From: CAYXDO01 sp964463485
GTDB lineage: Bacteria > Myxococcota > Kuafuiibacteriia > Kuafuiibacteriales > Kuafuiibacteriaceae
Assembly: GCA_964463485.1 (NCBI GenBank)
Contig: CAYXDO010000015.1
Span: forward strand, 41,826 to 105,825
Reading direction: 5' to 3'
DNA: 64,000 nucleotides
Under the pieces are notes generated by a model. That model worked only from the letters and a program-made list of their open reading frames with translations, searched no databases and was not told the origin of the DNA. Shown piece by piece: positions 8,700 to 18,500 of the stretch. Both the position numbers and the translations under genes were made by a program. Numbering within the stretch: the stretch's first letter is position 1; the number at the start of each line of letters is the position of its first letter.

Positions 8700-10162
8700 A
8701 ACGGCTCCCGCTGGCAGACCGGGTCACTCGCGCGTTGCTGGTGATGTCACTGGTCGTGCTGGTCGGCCGGGTGCTCAGCGTGCCGGGCCCCTTCGGTGCC
8801 AACGACGTCTCCAGATGGGCCACCATTCGGTCCTTGGTCGACTTCTCGACGTTCGCAGTCGGTCAGCGCATTCGGGCGCCGGACGGAAGACTGGTCGAAG
8901 ACAAGCCTCAGGGGACCATCGATCTCGTGTTGGATCCGAGGACTGGATTCTTCTACTCGAGCAAGCCTCCCCTCCTCTCGACGATCATGGCCGCGGAGTA
9001 CTGGGCGCTCCATCGCGCCCTGGATTGGCGCATCGATACTCATGAGCCTCAGATCATGAAGGTTCTGCTTCTGACGTTCAACGTCACGGCGCTCACGACC
9101 TATCTCCTCGTCTTCGCGAGATTTCTCGAAGATTTGAAGATCGTAGGTTGGAGTCGGGCGGTGCTCATCGGGCTCGCGGGGCTCGGAACCTTCGTCACGA
9201 CCTTCGCCACGTCGATCACGAATCATGTCCCCGCCGCCGTATCGACATTGCTCTCTGCATACTGCTTCCGCAACGCCTGGGTTGGCGGAGCGCGGTTGGC
9301 TTATTTCGGGGCGGGTCTCTTCGCTGGCGTCGCCGCGAGCCTGGAGATACCAGCCGTGATTTTTTTGGGCGTCGTCGGGATCGTTCTCGTCGTCAGGAGT
9401 CCGCTGCGAACGTTTGGGCTATACTTCCCGGCGGCCTTGATTCCGATGGGGGGGTTTTGGCTCACGAACAGCCTGTCGTTTGGCGACCCTTTCTTCTTCT
9501 ACCGACATCCGAAAGACTGGTTTGCGTACCCGGGTGGGTACTGGGACGCGCCGAGCGGCGTCGATCTCTTCGACAAGGGCCCGGTCGAATACTCGTTTCA
9601 TTATCTCCTCGGACACCATGGGATCATCTCGCTCACACCCATGTTTTTCTTGGCGATCGTGGGTCTGGTCCGGACCAACCAAGCCATTCCGCGAGCTCGG
9701 TCTTGGATGGTCGCCGGGCTGATGTGCCCGGCCCTGGTCGGACTTTTGGCCCTGGGTCGCGTCGACGTGCCCGTGCCGACGGTCGTATCGATGGCGCCTT
9801 CCCTCCTGGTTGCCGGGCTCTGCTTCGTCTTGCCATGGAGATGGTTCGAGCGGGCCGGCGCGGATCCGGCAGGGTTCGATCGAGCCTTCTCGCGAGTCAC
9901 GATCGCCTGCAGCCTCGTCGTCGCTTCGTTCTACGTCTCTGGCACCTCGAACTACGGCGGGATCGCGGCCGGACCCCGCTGGTTCATGTGGCTCATGCCG
10001 CTGTGGATTGTATTCATGGGCTCGGGGACCGCGGAGTTGCTCGACTCCAAGCGGGGCCGATTCGTGCTCTCGGCGCTCCTCGCATTCTCTGCCTACTCGG
10101 CGCTCAGCCCAGGTGTGAGTGCGTGGACCAATCCCTGGATCTACTCCTTTTTCTTCCGGTGA
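8696..10162 (+). CDS. Multi-pass membrane protein, GT-C glycosyltransferase-like
   Basis: A 488-aa integral membrane protein with roughly ten to twelve hydrophobic helices. TTG at 8696 was chosen because it overlaps the previous stop (TTGA) and precedes a basic lead and the first helix (ALLVMSLVVLVGRVL). The large loop after helix 1 carries FFYSSKPPLLSTIMAAEYW, which resembles the K-P-P-L segment of ArnT/PMT family enzymes, where the sugar is moved from a polyprenyl phosphate donor on the periplasmic face. I see no full family signature, so the GT-C call rests on topology and context. It is the last gene of the + strand run and overlaps the convergent gene by 22 bp. Confidence 0.6.
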   Translation: MKRLPLADRVTRALLVMSLVVLVGRVLSVPGPFGANDVSRWATIRSLVDFSTFAVGQRIRAPDGRLVEDKPQGTIDLVLDPRTGFFYSSKPPLLSTIMAAEYWALHRALDWRIDTHEPQIMKVLLLTFNVTALTTYLLVFARFLEDLKIVGWSRAVLIGLAGLGTFVTTFATSITNHVPAAVSTLLSAYCFRNAWVGGARLAYFGAGLFAGVAASLEIPAVIFLGVVGIVLVVRSPLRTFGLYFPAALIPMGGFWLTNSLSFGDPFFFYRHPKDWFAYPGGYWDAPSGVDLFDKGPVEYSFHYLLGHHGIISLTPMFFLAIVGLVRTNQAIPRARSWMVAGLMCPALVGLLALGRVDVPVPTVVSMAPSLLVAGLCFVLPWRWFERAGADPAGFDRAFSRVTIACSLVVASFYVSGTSNYGGIAAGPRWFMWLMPLWIVFMGSGTAELLDSKRGRFVLSALLAFSAYSALSPGVSAWTNPWIYSFFFR

Positions 10163-12543
10163 ACCTCGAGCGTTCCAAATGGAATCACCGCCAGGCCCAA
10201 GTAGATCGCTGCGCCGAGCGCAATGGCCACGTCGAACCCGAGCGCATGCGAGATCGGGAGGTTGAATCCCGCAGCGAGTACAGCTGCCACTGAGTTTACG
10301 GCGAGGGCCCACGGGACGAGGCTCGAGTCGGACGCGGACAGCGCGCTCAGGCCCCGTGGAAAAACGAGGCCGAGACCGAAACCGGCCGGCGCGAGCGCGA
10401 CCACACACCCGAGCATGCGCAGCGCAACCTCCGATCCGAGGAGGGTTGCCTTGGCGAGGTCGAGCGCGAAGAGCGAACCCAAAGAGCCCAGAGCGGCCAA
10501 GACGAGCGCGCCCCTGATTCCACGACCCGCGGCCCTGGTCGACCATCTACTGCCCAGCCCGGTAAAGACGATCAGGCCGCCGAGGCCAACGGCCAAGCTC
10601 TGACCAGGCCGCCCGACCAAGAGCTCGAGCTTTTGGAGGAGTCCGAGCTCGACCATCATGAACCCGCTCCCGGCGCCGAAGAACAGAAGCAGAAACTTCA
10701 CCCGCTCGGAAACGTGGGCGCGAGAAGTTTCCTCCGCGCGGCGAATGCCGCGAAACCGTCGCAGGAGCAGAGGACCCAAGATGAGTATGACGGCGACCCC
10801 CGCGAACGCGGCGAGCGCCTCGCGGCGTCGGACTTTGTGCTCGAAGTCCGCCCGAAAACCCAGCCGGTCCAATTCGGTTGGAAGTCTCGGCCACAAATAC
10901 GCCGACGGTGGGAGCAAATCATAGACGAACGGACGTTCATCACCGTCAGGTAACAGGCGCAAGCCGAGGGGGTTCTGTTCCAACACAGAGACTGGATCGT
11001 CGGCGTGGAGCAGGTCGTAATACGGGTTTCCTGGCTGGGAATGACGGGGAGCATACAGAAATCGGCCCGACTCTCCCGCGGCGATGCGCGTCAGGTCGGC
11101 GTCCGAGAAGCCGTGCGGCTTGATCAGGATCCGTGATTGATCGTGAGGGTCCCACCAAGCACGAGTCGCGCCCGAAACCACGGCCATGGCGTCACTCGCC
11201 CGTCCGGGACCGAGGGTGGAGTCGAGGACCTCGCGCACGGTAGCGGCCAATTTGAGCTTGTTGGTGTTCAGCACGGTGAGTTGACCCCCAGGAGCGAGGT
11301 GGTCGATGAGTTGGGCAACTCCCTGGCGAGTATACAAGAAACCCATGGCCTCGGTCAGCACGCCTCCGAAGGCCGCATATCCGGCCCCGGTCCAGGAGAC
11401 GACTATGCAATCGAACTTACGAGCGTCGCGAGCCAAAAATCCCCGAGCCTCATCGATGACGAGCTCTATGTTGGGTTTGTCGAAAAACTCCGCGAGGTGG
11501 AAGTCGGTCTGAGACCGAGGCCAGTCCACGACCTGCGGCAGCAGCTCGACGCCCGTGATCCGAGCGCGCCCGCCAAGCGCGGCGTCGATCTGAATCATGT
11601 CCCAGCCGGCTCCGGCCAAGAGGACGAGCACAGAATTTCTGGGACATGCGGCCAGCGCTAGCTCAACGGCCTCGTCTGGGTCAGAGAGACTGCCTGGGTC
11701 ATAGGGAACGATCGTCGCATGACCCCGTCCCTCCTCATGCGCCATGACGTAGCGCGTGCCTCCGGCCTCCTCGATTCTCAGCGCTGCGACCCGGGTGAGT
11801 GCGGTCCAGGTGTGCCATAGCTCCGTCACGGAGCCGCTCATGGAGCGGCTGAGTTTTCGGAGATCCGGTCTAGGCTCGAACGACTCGGCGACCTTTGGAA
11901 GGAGCAGGAGGCTGGAGGACGCCGCGAGCGCCAGACACACTCCCAGGAGCTTCTGGCTCCGCGAGTAAAGCCCCGCGCAGCAGAAGGCCAAACCGACGAC
12001 GAACGCGAGAGGAGGTGCGAATCCACCGAGCTCGAGCAGGGCCACGGCGAGCACACACCCCGCCGCGGCGCCGAAGAGGTCGAATGAGTAAAGGGAGGCG
12101 ATTCGCTCGGGAAGAGCCGCCGAAAATACCACCGAGTGTGCGACTCCGATGAAGAAGAACGGCAGGCTCATGAGCGCTCCGATCGCCAGCGCTCCTCGCA
12201 TCTCGAGCGCCGCCGACTTGGCGACCAACTCATCCAGCGTCGCGGCAGGAAGTCCATTCAGGTGCGACTTGATGCGCGCGGCCGCGAAGAATAGAACCAA
12301 GACGGACACCGCCGCCCCGAGCATGGCCCATGCAGCTTCCTGGCCTGCCCTCGACAGAGTCGGGGGCTCCTTCCTCAAGCAAACCCAGGCTCCGGCGACC
12401 GCCGTGCCAAGCATGGCCACTGACACCGTGTAATATACCGTCGGCGGACCAAAGACGATGCTCAGCACCCGGCTCGCCAGAATCTCGAGGAGCAGGAGCG
12501 TCGCGGAGGCGACGAACACGGACCAAGATAGCCTCACCGTCAC
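10141..12543 (-). CDS. Membrane-embedded spermidine synthase-like protein
   Basis: An 800-aa three-part protein: an N-terminal membrane block (residues about 5-220, beginning LEILASRVLSIVFGPPTVYY), a central soluble domain (about 280-520) and a C-terminal membrane block (about 570-795). The central domain has the aminopropyltransferase/methyltransferase layout, with VLVLLAGAGWDMIQ as the SAM-binding loop, ITGVELLPQVVDW, and VIDEARGFLARDARKFDCIVV. This architecture is known as a spermidine synthase domain inside an MFS-like membrane shell; real polyamine activity has not been shown for most members. It forms a pair with the GT87-like gene at 12540 (ATGA overlap) and ends against the glycan operon. 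Confidence 0.8.
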   Translation of the reverse strand: MTVRLSWSVFVASATLLLLEILASRVLSIVFGPPTVYYTVSVAMLGTAVAGAWVCLRKEPPTLSRAGQEAAWAMLGAAVSVLVLFFAAARIKSHLNGLPAATLDELVAKSAALEMRGALAIGALMSLPFFFIGVAHSVVFSAALPERIASLYSFDLFGAAAGCVLAVALLELGGFAPPLAFVVGLAFCCAGLYSRSQKLLGVCLALAASSSLLLLPKVAESFEPRPDLRKLSRSMSGSVTELWHTWTALTRVAALRIEEAGGTRYVMAHEEGRGHATIVPYDPGSLSDPDEAVELALAACPRNSVLVLLAGAGWDMIQIDAALGGRARITGVELLPQVVDWPRSQTDFHLAEFFDKPNIELVIDEARGFLARDARKFDCIVVSWTGAGYAAFGGVLTEAMGFLYTRQGVAQLIDHLAPGGQLTVLNTNKLKLAATVREVLDSTLGPGRASDAMAVVSGATRAWWDPHDQSRILIKPHGFSDADLTRIAAGESGRFLYAPRHSQPGNPYYDLLHADDPVSVLEQNPLGLRLLPDGDERPFVYDLLPPSAYLWPRLPTELDRLGFRADFEHKVRRREALAAFAGVAVILILGPLLLRRFRGIRRAEETSRAHVSERVKFLLLFFGAGSGFMMVELGLLQKLELLVGRPGQSLAVGLGGLIVFTGLGSRWSTRAAGRGIRGALVLAALGSLGSLFALDLAKATLLGSEVALRMLGCVVALAPAGFGLGLVFPRGLSALSASDSSLVPWALAVNSVAAVLAAGFNLPISHALGFDVAIALGAAIYLGLAVIPFGTLEVHRKKKE

Positions 12544-13937
12544 GGGTCCTCCGGGGCACTCGAAGACGGCTCATTTCGCTCCCTCAGCGGGAAGCGAGCG
12601 CTCGAGATTCCAAGCCAGGCCACGATTCCGATCAAGAGAGCATTTCGAAGGACCAAGATGGTGACCGTCGGTGCGCTCAGCGCTGGAATGAGTCCTAATT
12701 CGTCCACAAGCTCGTCTCCCAAGTGCGAAACGAAGTGCTGACGATAGACCCAGTCCGTGGCCAAATACACCAGAGTGATGAGACCCATCAGGATCGGAAG
12801 CTCGCGAGGTCGAAGGACCTCGAGCCCTACGACGCAAGCCATGGGTACGAGCCAGATGAGGTACTGCGGAGAGAGGACCTTGGAAGCAACGACGAACCCG
12901 AGAATCGCAACCAAGAGTAAGCCCAGCTCGTTTTCGCGCCTTGCTCGCAGGGTGCACGACGCCACGATGACGCCCTGCGCGAGCAGAGAGAGCGTCGACA
13001 GGGACCCAGCGATCGAAGTCTCGAGCTCGAACGTGTGGAACGCGAGCACAGCGCGGGCGTCGAGACCGAGAGGGCGCAACATGAGTACCAAACTCGACCA
13101 TACCGACTCGATCTCGAGCCCTCGCACCGCGTGGAAATGAAGAAACCTGAGCGCACCGGCTCCCGCGTCCAGATGAGGAAGAAAAGTCGCACCGATCGCA
13201 GCTCCAACGGCGACAAGGCCGATCGCCGCTCGTCTCCGGCTCGCTCTCCACCGACTCGCGAAGAGAACCGGGACGGCCGCGGCCGGAAAAATCTTCAGCG
13301 CCACGCATCCGCCCAAGGCCGCATCGGCGGCGAGGTGTCGCTGACGATTCCAGAGACACAAGAACGCGGAGATTCCTGTCAGGAGCGCCACGTCGAGTCG
13401 GTCGTAGAGGACCGACGGCACGAGAGCGGGACCGAGCGCGTATACGATGGCGCCTAGCCCCGCGCGCCGGGCCGAGTATCGAGACAGAAAGTGGAGGAAC
13501 GCCACGAATCCAAGAACGTCCAGCCCGGCCATCAAAGCGCGAAACCGGTGATAGTAGACGAGCAGGACTCGGAGGCGGAGCTTGTCAGCGGGCTCGATGC
13601 GCGACCCTGCTACGGCGCCTAGAGGATAGATGTCGCGCTCATCCAGATCCACGAGCTGCCGCCGGAAATTGGGAAACCAGCCCACGAGAGTCGGATCTCT
13701 GATTTCGCGGGCCGAAATGCCCAGCGATGGCAACGCGATCAGCCACCACGCAGGGGGTGGATATTCGACCTGGATGTCTCGATACATCGAACCGCCGAGC
13801 TTCCAAGCCACGACGCGCTCGTGGTAGCGAACCACATCGGTGCCGCCCGTGAGCGACTCTACCTCGAGCAGAACGAACGCGCGGGTGATCACGAACAGCA
13901 GCACACCCGGCAAGAGCCAGCCTAGTCTCTTTTTCAT
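12540..13937 (-). CDS. GT87-like polyprenol-phosphate mannosyltransferase family membrane protein (DUF2029)
   Basis: A 465-aa protein with about ten hydrophobic segments. Seen: the first periplasmic loop carries YRDIQVEYPPPAWWLIALP, the Y-P-P motif expected of this GT-C family, and the C-terminal half has KIFPAAAVPVLF and LSPQYLIWLVP, also common in GT87 members. These enzymes move a mannose-like sugar from a polyprenyl phosphate to an acceptor outside the cytoplasmic membrane. It starts at ATG 13937 and its stop overlaps the next start by 4 bp, so it and the spermidine synthase-like gene are one transcription unit, divergent in purpose but adjacent to the glycan cluster. Confidence 0.75.
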   Translation of the reverse strand: MKKRLGWLLPGVLLFVITRAFVLLEVESLTGGTDVVRYHERVVAWKLGGSMYRDIQVEYPPPAWWLIALPSLGISAREIRDPTLVGWFPNFRRQLVDLDERDIYPLGAVAGSRIEPADKLRLRVLLVYYHRFRALMAGLDVLGFVAFLHFLSRYSARRAGLGAIVYALGPALVPSVLYDRLDVALLTGISAFLCLWNRQRHLAADAALGGCVALKIFPAAAVPVLFASRWRASRRRAAIGLVAVGAAIGATFLPHLDAGAGALRFLHFHAVRGLEIESVWSSLVLMLRPLGLDARAVLAFHTFELETSIAGSLSTLSLLAQGVIVASCTLRARRENELGLLLVAILGFVVASKVLSPQYLIWLVPMACVVGLEVLRPRELPILMGLITLVYLATDWVYRQHFVSHLGDELVDELGLIPALSAPTVTILVLRNALLIGIVAWLGISSARFPLRERNEPSSSAPEDP

Positions 13938-14028
13938 AGATGTCCTGCTCTGGTCCGGACACTCGAGCGACGGTACGCTACTCCAAAGCCCAGCCGCTAG
14001 CGACTCCAGGGAGTGAGGGAGTGAGATG

Positions 14029-14122
14029 AGCTCGGTTCAGCCAGCTCTGTTCGAAGCCAGCTCGGTTCGAAGCCAGCTCTGTTCGAAGCCAGCTCCGTTC
14101 GAAGCCAGATTCGTTCGAAGCC
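14029..14122. repeat. Tandem repeat, six units of about 16 bp
   Basis: Six head-to-tail copies of a 16-base unit reading agctcggttcgaagcc with small changes at positions 3-6; the first copy lacks two bases. Units start at 14029, 14043, 14059, 14075, 14091 and 14107. The gap 13938-14174 has no credible gene. There are no unique spacers, so it is not a CRISPR array. Confidence 0.95.
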
Positions 14123-14128
14123 AAGTAG

Positions 14129-14149
14129 CCGCAGGCAAGATGCCTGCGG
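14129..14149. repeat. Perfect 9-bp inverted repeat, REP-like or terminator hairpin
   Basis: The arms ccgcaggca (14129-14137) and tgcctgcgg (14141-14149) are perfectly complementary with a 3-base loop. It follows the 16-bp tandem array and lies just beyond the tolC-like stop on the minus strand, so it could end that operon. It lacks a T-tract, and its compact form would also suit a dispersed palindromic repeat. Confidence 0.6.
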
Positions 14150-14174
14150 TCCCAGGGTAGAGGAAGGAACCTAG

Positions 14175-15500
14175 TCAGGGCACTTCCGGCGGCAGTCCGG
14201 CGGAGATTTGGAGAGCCGCTCGCGCGGACGCGAGGTCGCTTTGCGCTTGGATCTGCTGCACTTCTGCGCCGAACAAGTCGCGCTCAGCTTGTATGAGATC
14301 GAGCTGCGTGGCGGCTCCGAGTTGATACCTCTTGGACGCGACCTCGCGGGCCCGCGCTACGGCTTCTACCTGCGCCTTCACGGCTTGAACCTTGGTCAGG
14401 GCGGCGTGGAGGGCCTGCCAGTCCGCGTTGATTTGGTCTCGGGCCGCCATTCGAGTCCGCTCGACCACGAGTGCCAGGATCGCCAGATTCGATCCTTGCA
14501 CGTCGATACCCATGAGCGCGGGTCCGTCCAACCTCCACTGGAGATTCGCGCCCAGCGTGAACGAAGCCGAGTGGCTCGAGAACCCAGCCGAGTTGCTCAC
14601 TCGCTCGGTGAATTGGGCTCCCACGATGGGTAGGAGCGCGAGCTTTGCGGCGGTCGCCAGCTTCTCTCCGCCTTCACGATCGGCCTCTGCGGCGCGCACC
14701 GCGGGCAGCGCGTCGACGTGCATTTCCAAGTCCTCGAGCCTCCCCGCGGGACTCAGATCGAGCTTGGGAAGCCTCGCCGCGGGCCCAGGGTCGTGCCCCG
14801 TGAGCGACGTCAGACTACGCCTCGAAACCGCGACGAGTCGCTGCGCATCCGCCACACTTTGCCGATTGCGCTCTACCTCGGCCCGAGCCCGCAACAGCTC
14901 GAGCTCGGTCACCGCGCCGGCTCGTTCGCGGATCTCCTGGAACTCGAGCTGCGCCTCGGCCGCGACGACCGAGCGCTGGGCCGAGGCCTCGAGCGCCAAA
15001 GCTGCGGCGTACCCATACCAGCCGGTCGTCACCGCACGCCGAACCTGATCCATGGTGAGCTGCTCTCGCGCCGCGAGAGCCTCCCGCGAAGCCTCCGCCG
15101 CCCCTGCCCGCATCCACCTTTGAGTATCGATCAGCGGCACGTCCACCCGCGCGGCCAGGTCGAGCTGATCGAGCGCGACCAGCGTGACCGCGTCGGGACT
15201 CAATTTCCCGGGCGGAATCTCCGACTCATACTGATTGTGCGTCCAGCCGGCTTGAACCGACAGGCTCGGCACGAGCGCAGACCACGCCTGCTTCACCTCC
15301 AGATCACTCTTTCGGTGCTGCTCGACGGTGATTCGGCGGTCGAGGTTGCGCTCGCTCGCGGCCGTAAGCAACTGAGCCAGAGTGACCGACGGCGCCGACG
15401 AGCGACTTTCGATCGCCGTGCTCGTCGTCAGGGTCGGTCGCAAGACCTCGCCCGCCTCGGGCCCGACTTGGGTCGCGAGCGCGATGACGAGCGAGATCAT
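14175..15500 (-). CDS. TolC-family outer membrane efflux protein
   Basis: A 441-aa outer membrane factor. Seen: a short hydrophobic lead (MISLVIALATQV), then two halves of long amphipathic helices rich in Ala, Glu, Arg and Gln, with WSALVPSLSVQAGWTHNQ as a beta-strand segment and ATQLDLIQAERDLFGAEVQQ near the end, the sequence typical of the second TolC repeat. The lead is shorter than a normal signal peptide; a longer start would run into the permease gene. ATG 15500 overlaps the RND permease stop by 4 bp. It would form the outer-membrane channel of the tripartite pump encoded upstream. Confidence 0.85.
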   Translation of the reverse strand: MISLVIALATQVGPEAGEVLRPTLTTSTAIESRSSAPSVTLAQLLTAASERNLDRRITVEQHRKSDLEVKQAWSALVPSLSVQAGWTHNQYESEIPPGKLSPDAVTLVALDQLDLAARVDVPLIDTQRWMRAGAAEASREALAAREQLTMDQVRRAVTTGWYGYAAALALEASAQRSVVAAEAQLEFQEIRERAGAVTELELLRARAEVERNRQSVADAQRLVAVSRRSLTSLTGHDPGPAARLPKLDLSPAGRLEDLEMHVDALPAVRAAEADREGGEKLATAAKLALLPIVGAQFTERVSNSAGFSSHSASFTLGANLQWRLDGPALMGIDVQGSNLAILALVVERTRMAARDQINADWQALHAALTKVQAVKAQVEAVARAREVASKRYQLGAATQLDLIQAERDLFGAEVQQIQAQSDLASARAALQISAGLPPEVP

Positions 15501-18500
15501 TTAGCCTCCGCTGCTGGGACTGACGCTTGGCGCGACTCACCCTTCATGGCGCGGATCGCTCTCCAGAGCCACTCGGACGCGTCGTCGAAGAACGAGTATG
15601 CGACGGGAACCGCCAAGAGCGTCAGCACCAACGACATGATTTGACCTCCAACCACAACACCCGCGGTCGCGCGATTGAATCCCGAGCCGATGCCTCGCGC
15701 CGTAACGAGCGGAATCATCCCGGCCACGAAGGCGAAGGTCGTCATCAAGATCGGACGGAGGCGATCGCGATTTCCGCGAAGGATTGCTTCGTGTCGGAAC
15801 CTCCAGCGAATCGACCTCTGCTCGCTCCGGTCATTCGTCGACTGCAGCGCGGCCTCGAGCTGCGAGTTGCTCTTCTCTCGGAGCTTGTTCGTGTGATCGA
15901 TCTGCAGAATCGCGTTCTTCTTGACCACGCCGAACAGAACGAAAATGCCGAGGAAGCTGTACAGGTCGAGAGCCTGCCTGAAAACGATGACGGAGAGGAT
16001 TGCGAAGGGGAGAGTCAGCGGGAGCGAAATGAGGATGGTGATTGGATGGAGCCACGAATCGAACTGGGCGGCCAAGATCAAATACATGAAGACCATCGAG
16101 GCCAAGAGCCCGAGGATGAAGGATAGGCCCGTCTCCTTCATCAGCTTGGTTTGACCCTGAGGTTTGATCGCAAATCCCTTTGGAAGGTTCTCGGCCTGAA
16201 CGGCGGCGATGACGCCTTCGCCGATCGCGCCTTCATCCGCTCCGGGTTTGCCGTTCAGCATGAAGGTCACCTGGCGTTCGCGGTTGTAGCGATTGATACT
16301 CGAAGGCCCGGAACCCGGCGTGATGCGGACGACGTCCGAGAGAGCCACGAGGCCTAGCTTCTTGGAGTTGACGGTCAGGAGCCTCAGTTTATCCTCCTGG
16401 CTCCTGTACTCATCGGAGGCTCGGAGTCTGATTTCGTACTGCTCCCCGTTGTCGGCGAACGTGGAGACTTTTTGGCCCGCAACGAGCATCTGGAGCGCCG
16501 AGGCGACGTCGACGACCTGAACGCCGAGGTCGGCGGCGCGTTCTCGATCGACGTTCACCTGAAGCTCCGGTTTGCCGTTGACCATGGTGGAGTCGACGTC
16601 GGCGGCTCCTGGGATTTGACGGATCTTCTCGAGGATGTTTTGGTTGGCGGCGGCCAGCCGTTCGAGGTCCGGGCCAGCCAGCAGGACTTGCACGCGCTGA
16701 GTTGGTTGCCCGCCGCCGAACTCGTTCACGTCCGCGATGTTAACGCGCCAATCCCTCGGTAGAGCGGGAAGTACTTTCTGGCGCACGACGTCTTTGAATT
16801 CGTTCTGGGTGATCTCGCGCTGATCTGGAGGCACCATCTTGACGTAGATTCGAGCCTGATTGGGCGTCTTTCCTGGATCGTCCCCCACGGTCATCAGGGT
16901 CGCGGTCACCTCGGGATACTCACGGAGGATTCGAGCCACACGCTCACCCACCAGCTCGGTCGCGGCCACACTTCGACCCTCAGGCAGCCGGACGATCACT
17001 TCGAACTGGGCTCGGTCGTCGATGGGCAAGAATCCTTTGCGCGCCGACTTCGCGAGCGGACCCATCGCGCCCAGGGCTGCGAGTGATGCAAGTACGATCA
17101 CCCAACGGTGAGTCATCGAAAACTCGAGCGCGACCATGTAGGCCCGCTCGAGCGGTCGATAGAACACATCGACGACACGCTCGAGGATCGGTCTAGCTTC
17201 GCCTCGTCGATGAGGCCGAAGGAACTGCGAAGCCAGCATGGGCGTGAGCGAGAAGCTCACGAAGAGAGAGACCGCGATCGAGAAGCTCATCGTGATTCCG
17301 AAGCTCGCGAGGAACCGACCCGGGATTCCGGCGACGAACGCGATGGGTAAGAACACCGCGATCAGGGAGAGTGTCGTGGCCAAGACTGCCGGACCAATCT
17401 CCTTGGTGCCCACGACCGCGGCGGTCTTGGCGTCCATACCTTTTTCCTCGACCTGCTTGAAGATGTTCTCGAGCACCACGATGGCGTCGTCGATGACGAT
17501 CCCCACGGCGAGCGCGAGCGCGAGCAGCGTGATGGAATTCAGCGTATAGCCCACCAGCTTCATGACGGCGAACGTCCCGATGATCGAAGTTGGGATGGCG
17601 ACGGCGGCGATGAACGTGCTCCGGAAGTTGCCGAGGAACATCAACACGACGATCGCGGCGAGGATCGCGCCCAGGATGAGGTGCTCGGTCACCGCTTCGG
17701 TTCCCGTGCGGACGACCGCCGAGCCATCGCGCTGAACGACGAGAGAGTATCCGTTCGGGAGCTCGCCCTGAATCTCCGTCATGCGAGCCCTGACCGCATC
17801 CACGACGGCCACGGTGTTGGTTCCCGACTGCTTCCGAAGCGCGAGCAGGACCGTTCGCTGACCGTTCCACCTAGCGGAGGTGGCGACGTCCTCGACGCCG
17901 TCTACGACCTCGGCCACTTCGTCCAATCGAATGGCTCGGCCGTTGACTTCCTTCACGATCACGCCTCGAAGTCCGTCGACGGACTCGACGCGACCGGCGA
18001 CTCTCAGGGTCAAGTAGTCACGACTCGCGTCCAACCGCCCGCCGGGCAAAGTCACGTTCTGGGCATTGACCGCAGCTCCGACCTCGCCAGCCGAGAGCCC
18101 GAGAGATCGCATTTTCAAGGGGTCGACCAAGACCTGAATTTGCCGCTTTCGCCCGCCGATGAGTACGACCTGCCCAACGCCGCTGACGGACTCGAGACGC
18201 CTGCGCACGAGCCGGTCCGCGATGTCGGTCACTTCGCGTACGTCAGTCTCCCTTCCGTCTTTGGGCGGCGCGCTGAGCGCGATGTAGAGGACCGGCTGCG
18301 CGTCGGGGTCGAGCTTCTGCACGATCGGTGGGTCGATCCCCTTCGGCAACTCGGCCAAGACGGCGTTCACCTTCTGCTGGACCTCTTGGGCCGCGGTGTC
18401 GATGTTCTTCTCGAGGAGGAACTGAATGACGACCTGAGACAGTCCCTCGGACGAGCTGCTACGGAGCTCGTCGATGCCCGAGATCGTATTCACAGACCCT

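Noticed and set aside
14029..14122. A CRISPR-like array
   Set aside because: The units are adjacent with no spacers, so it is a plain tandem repeat.
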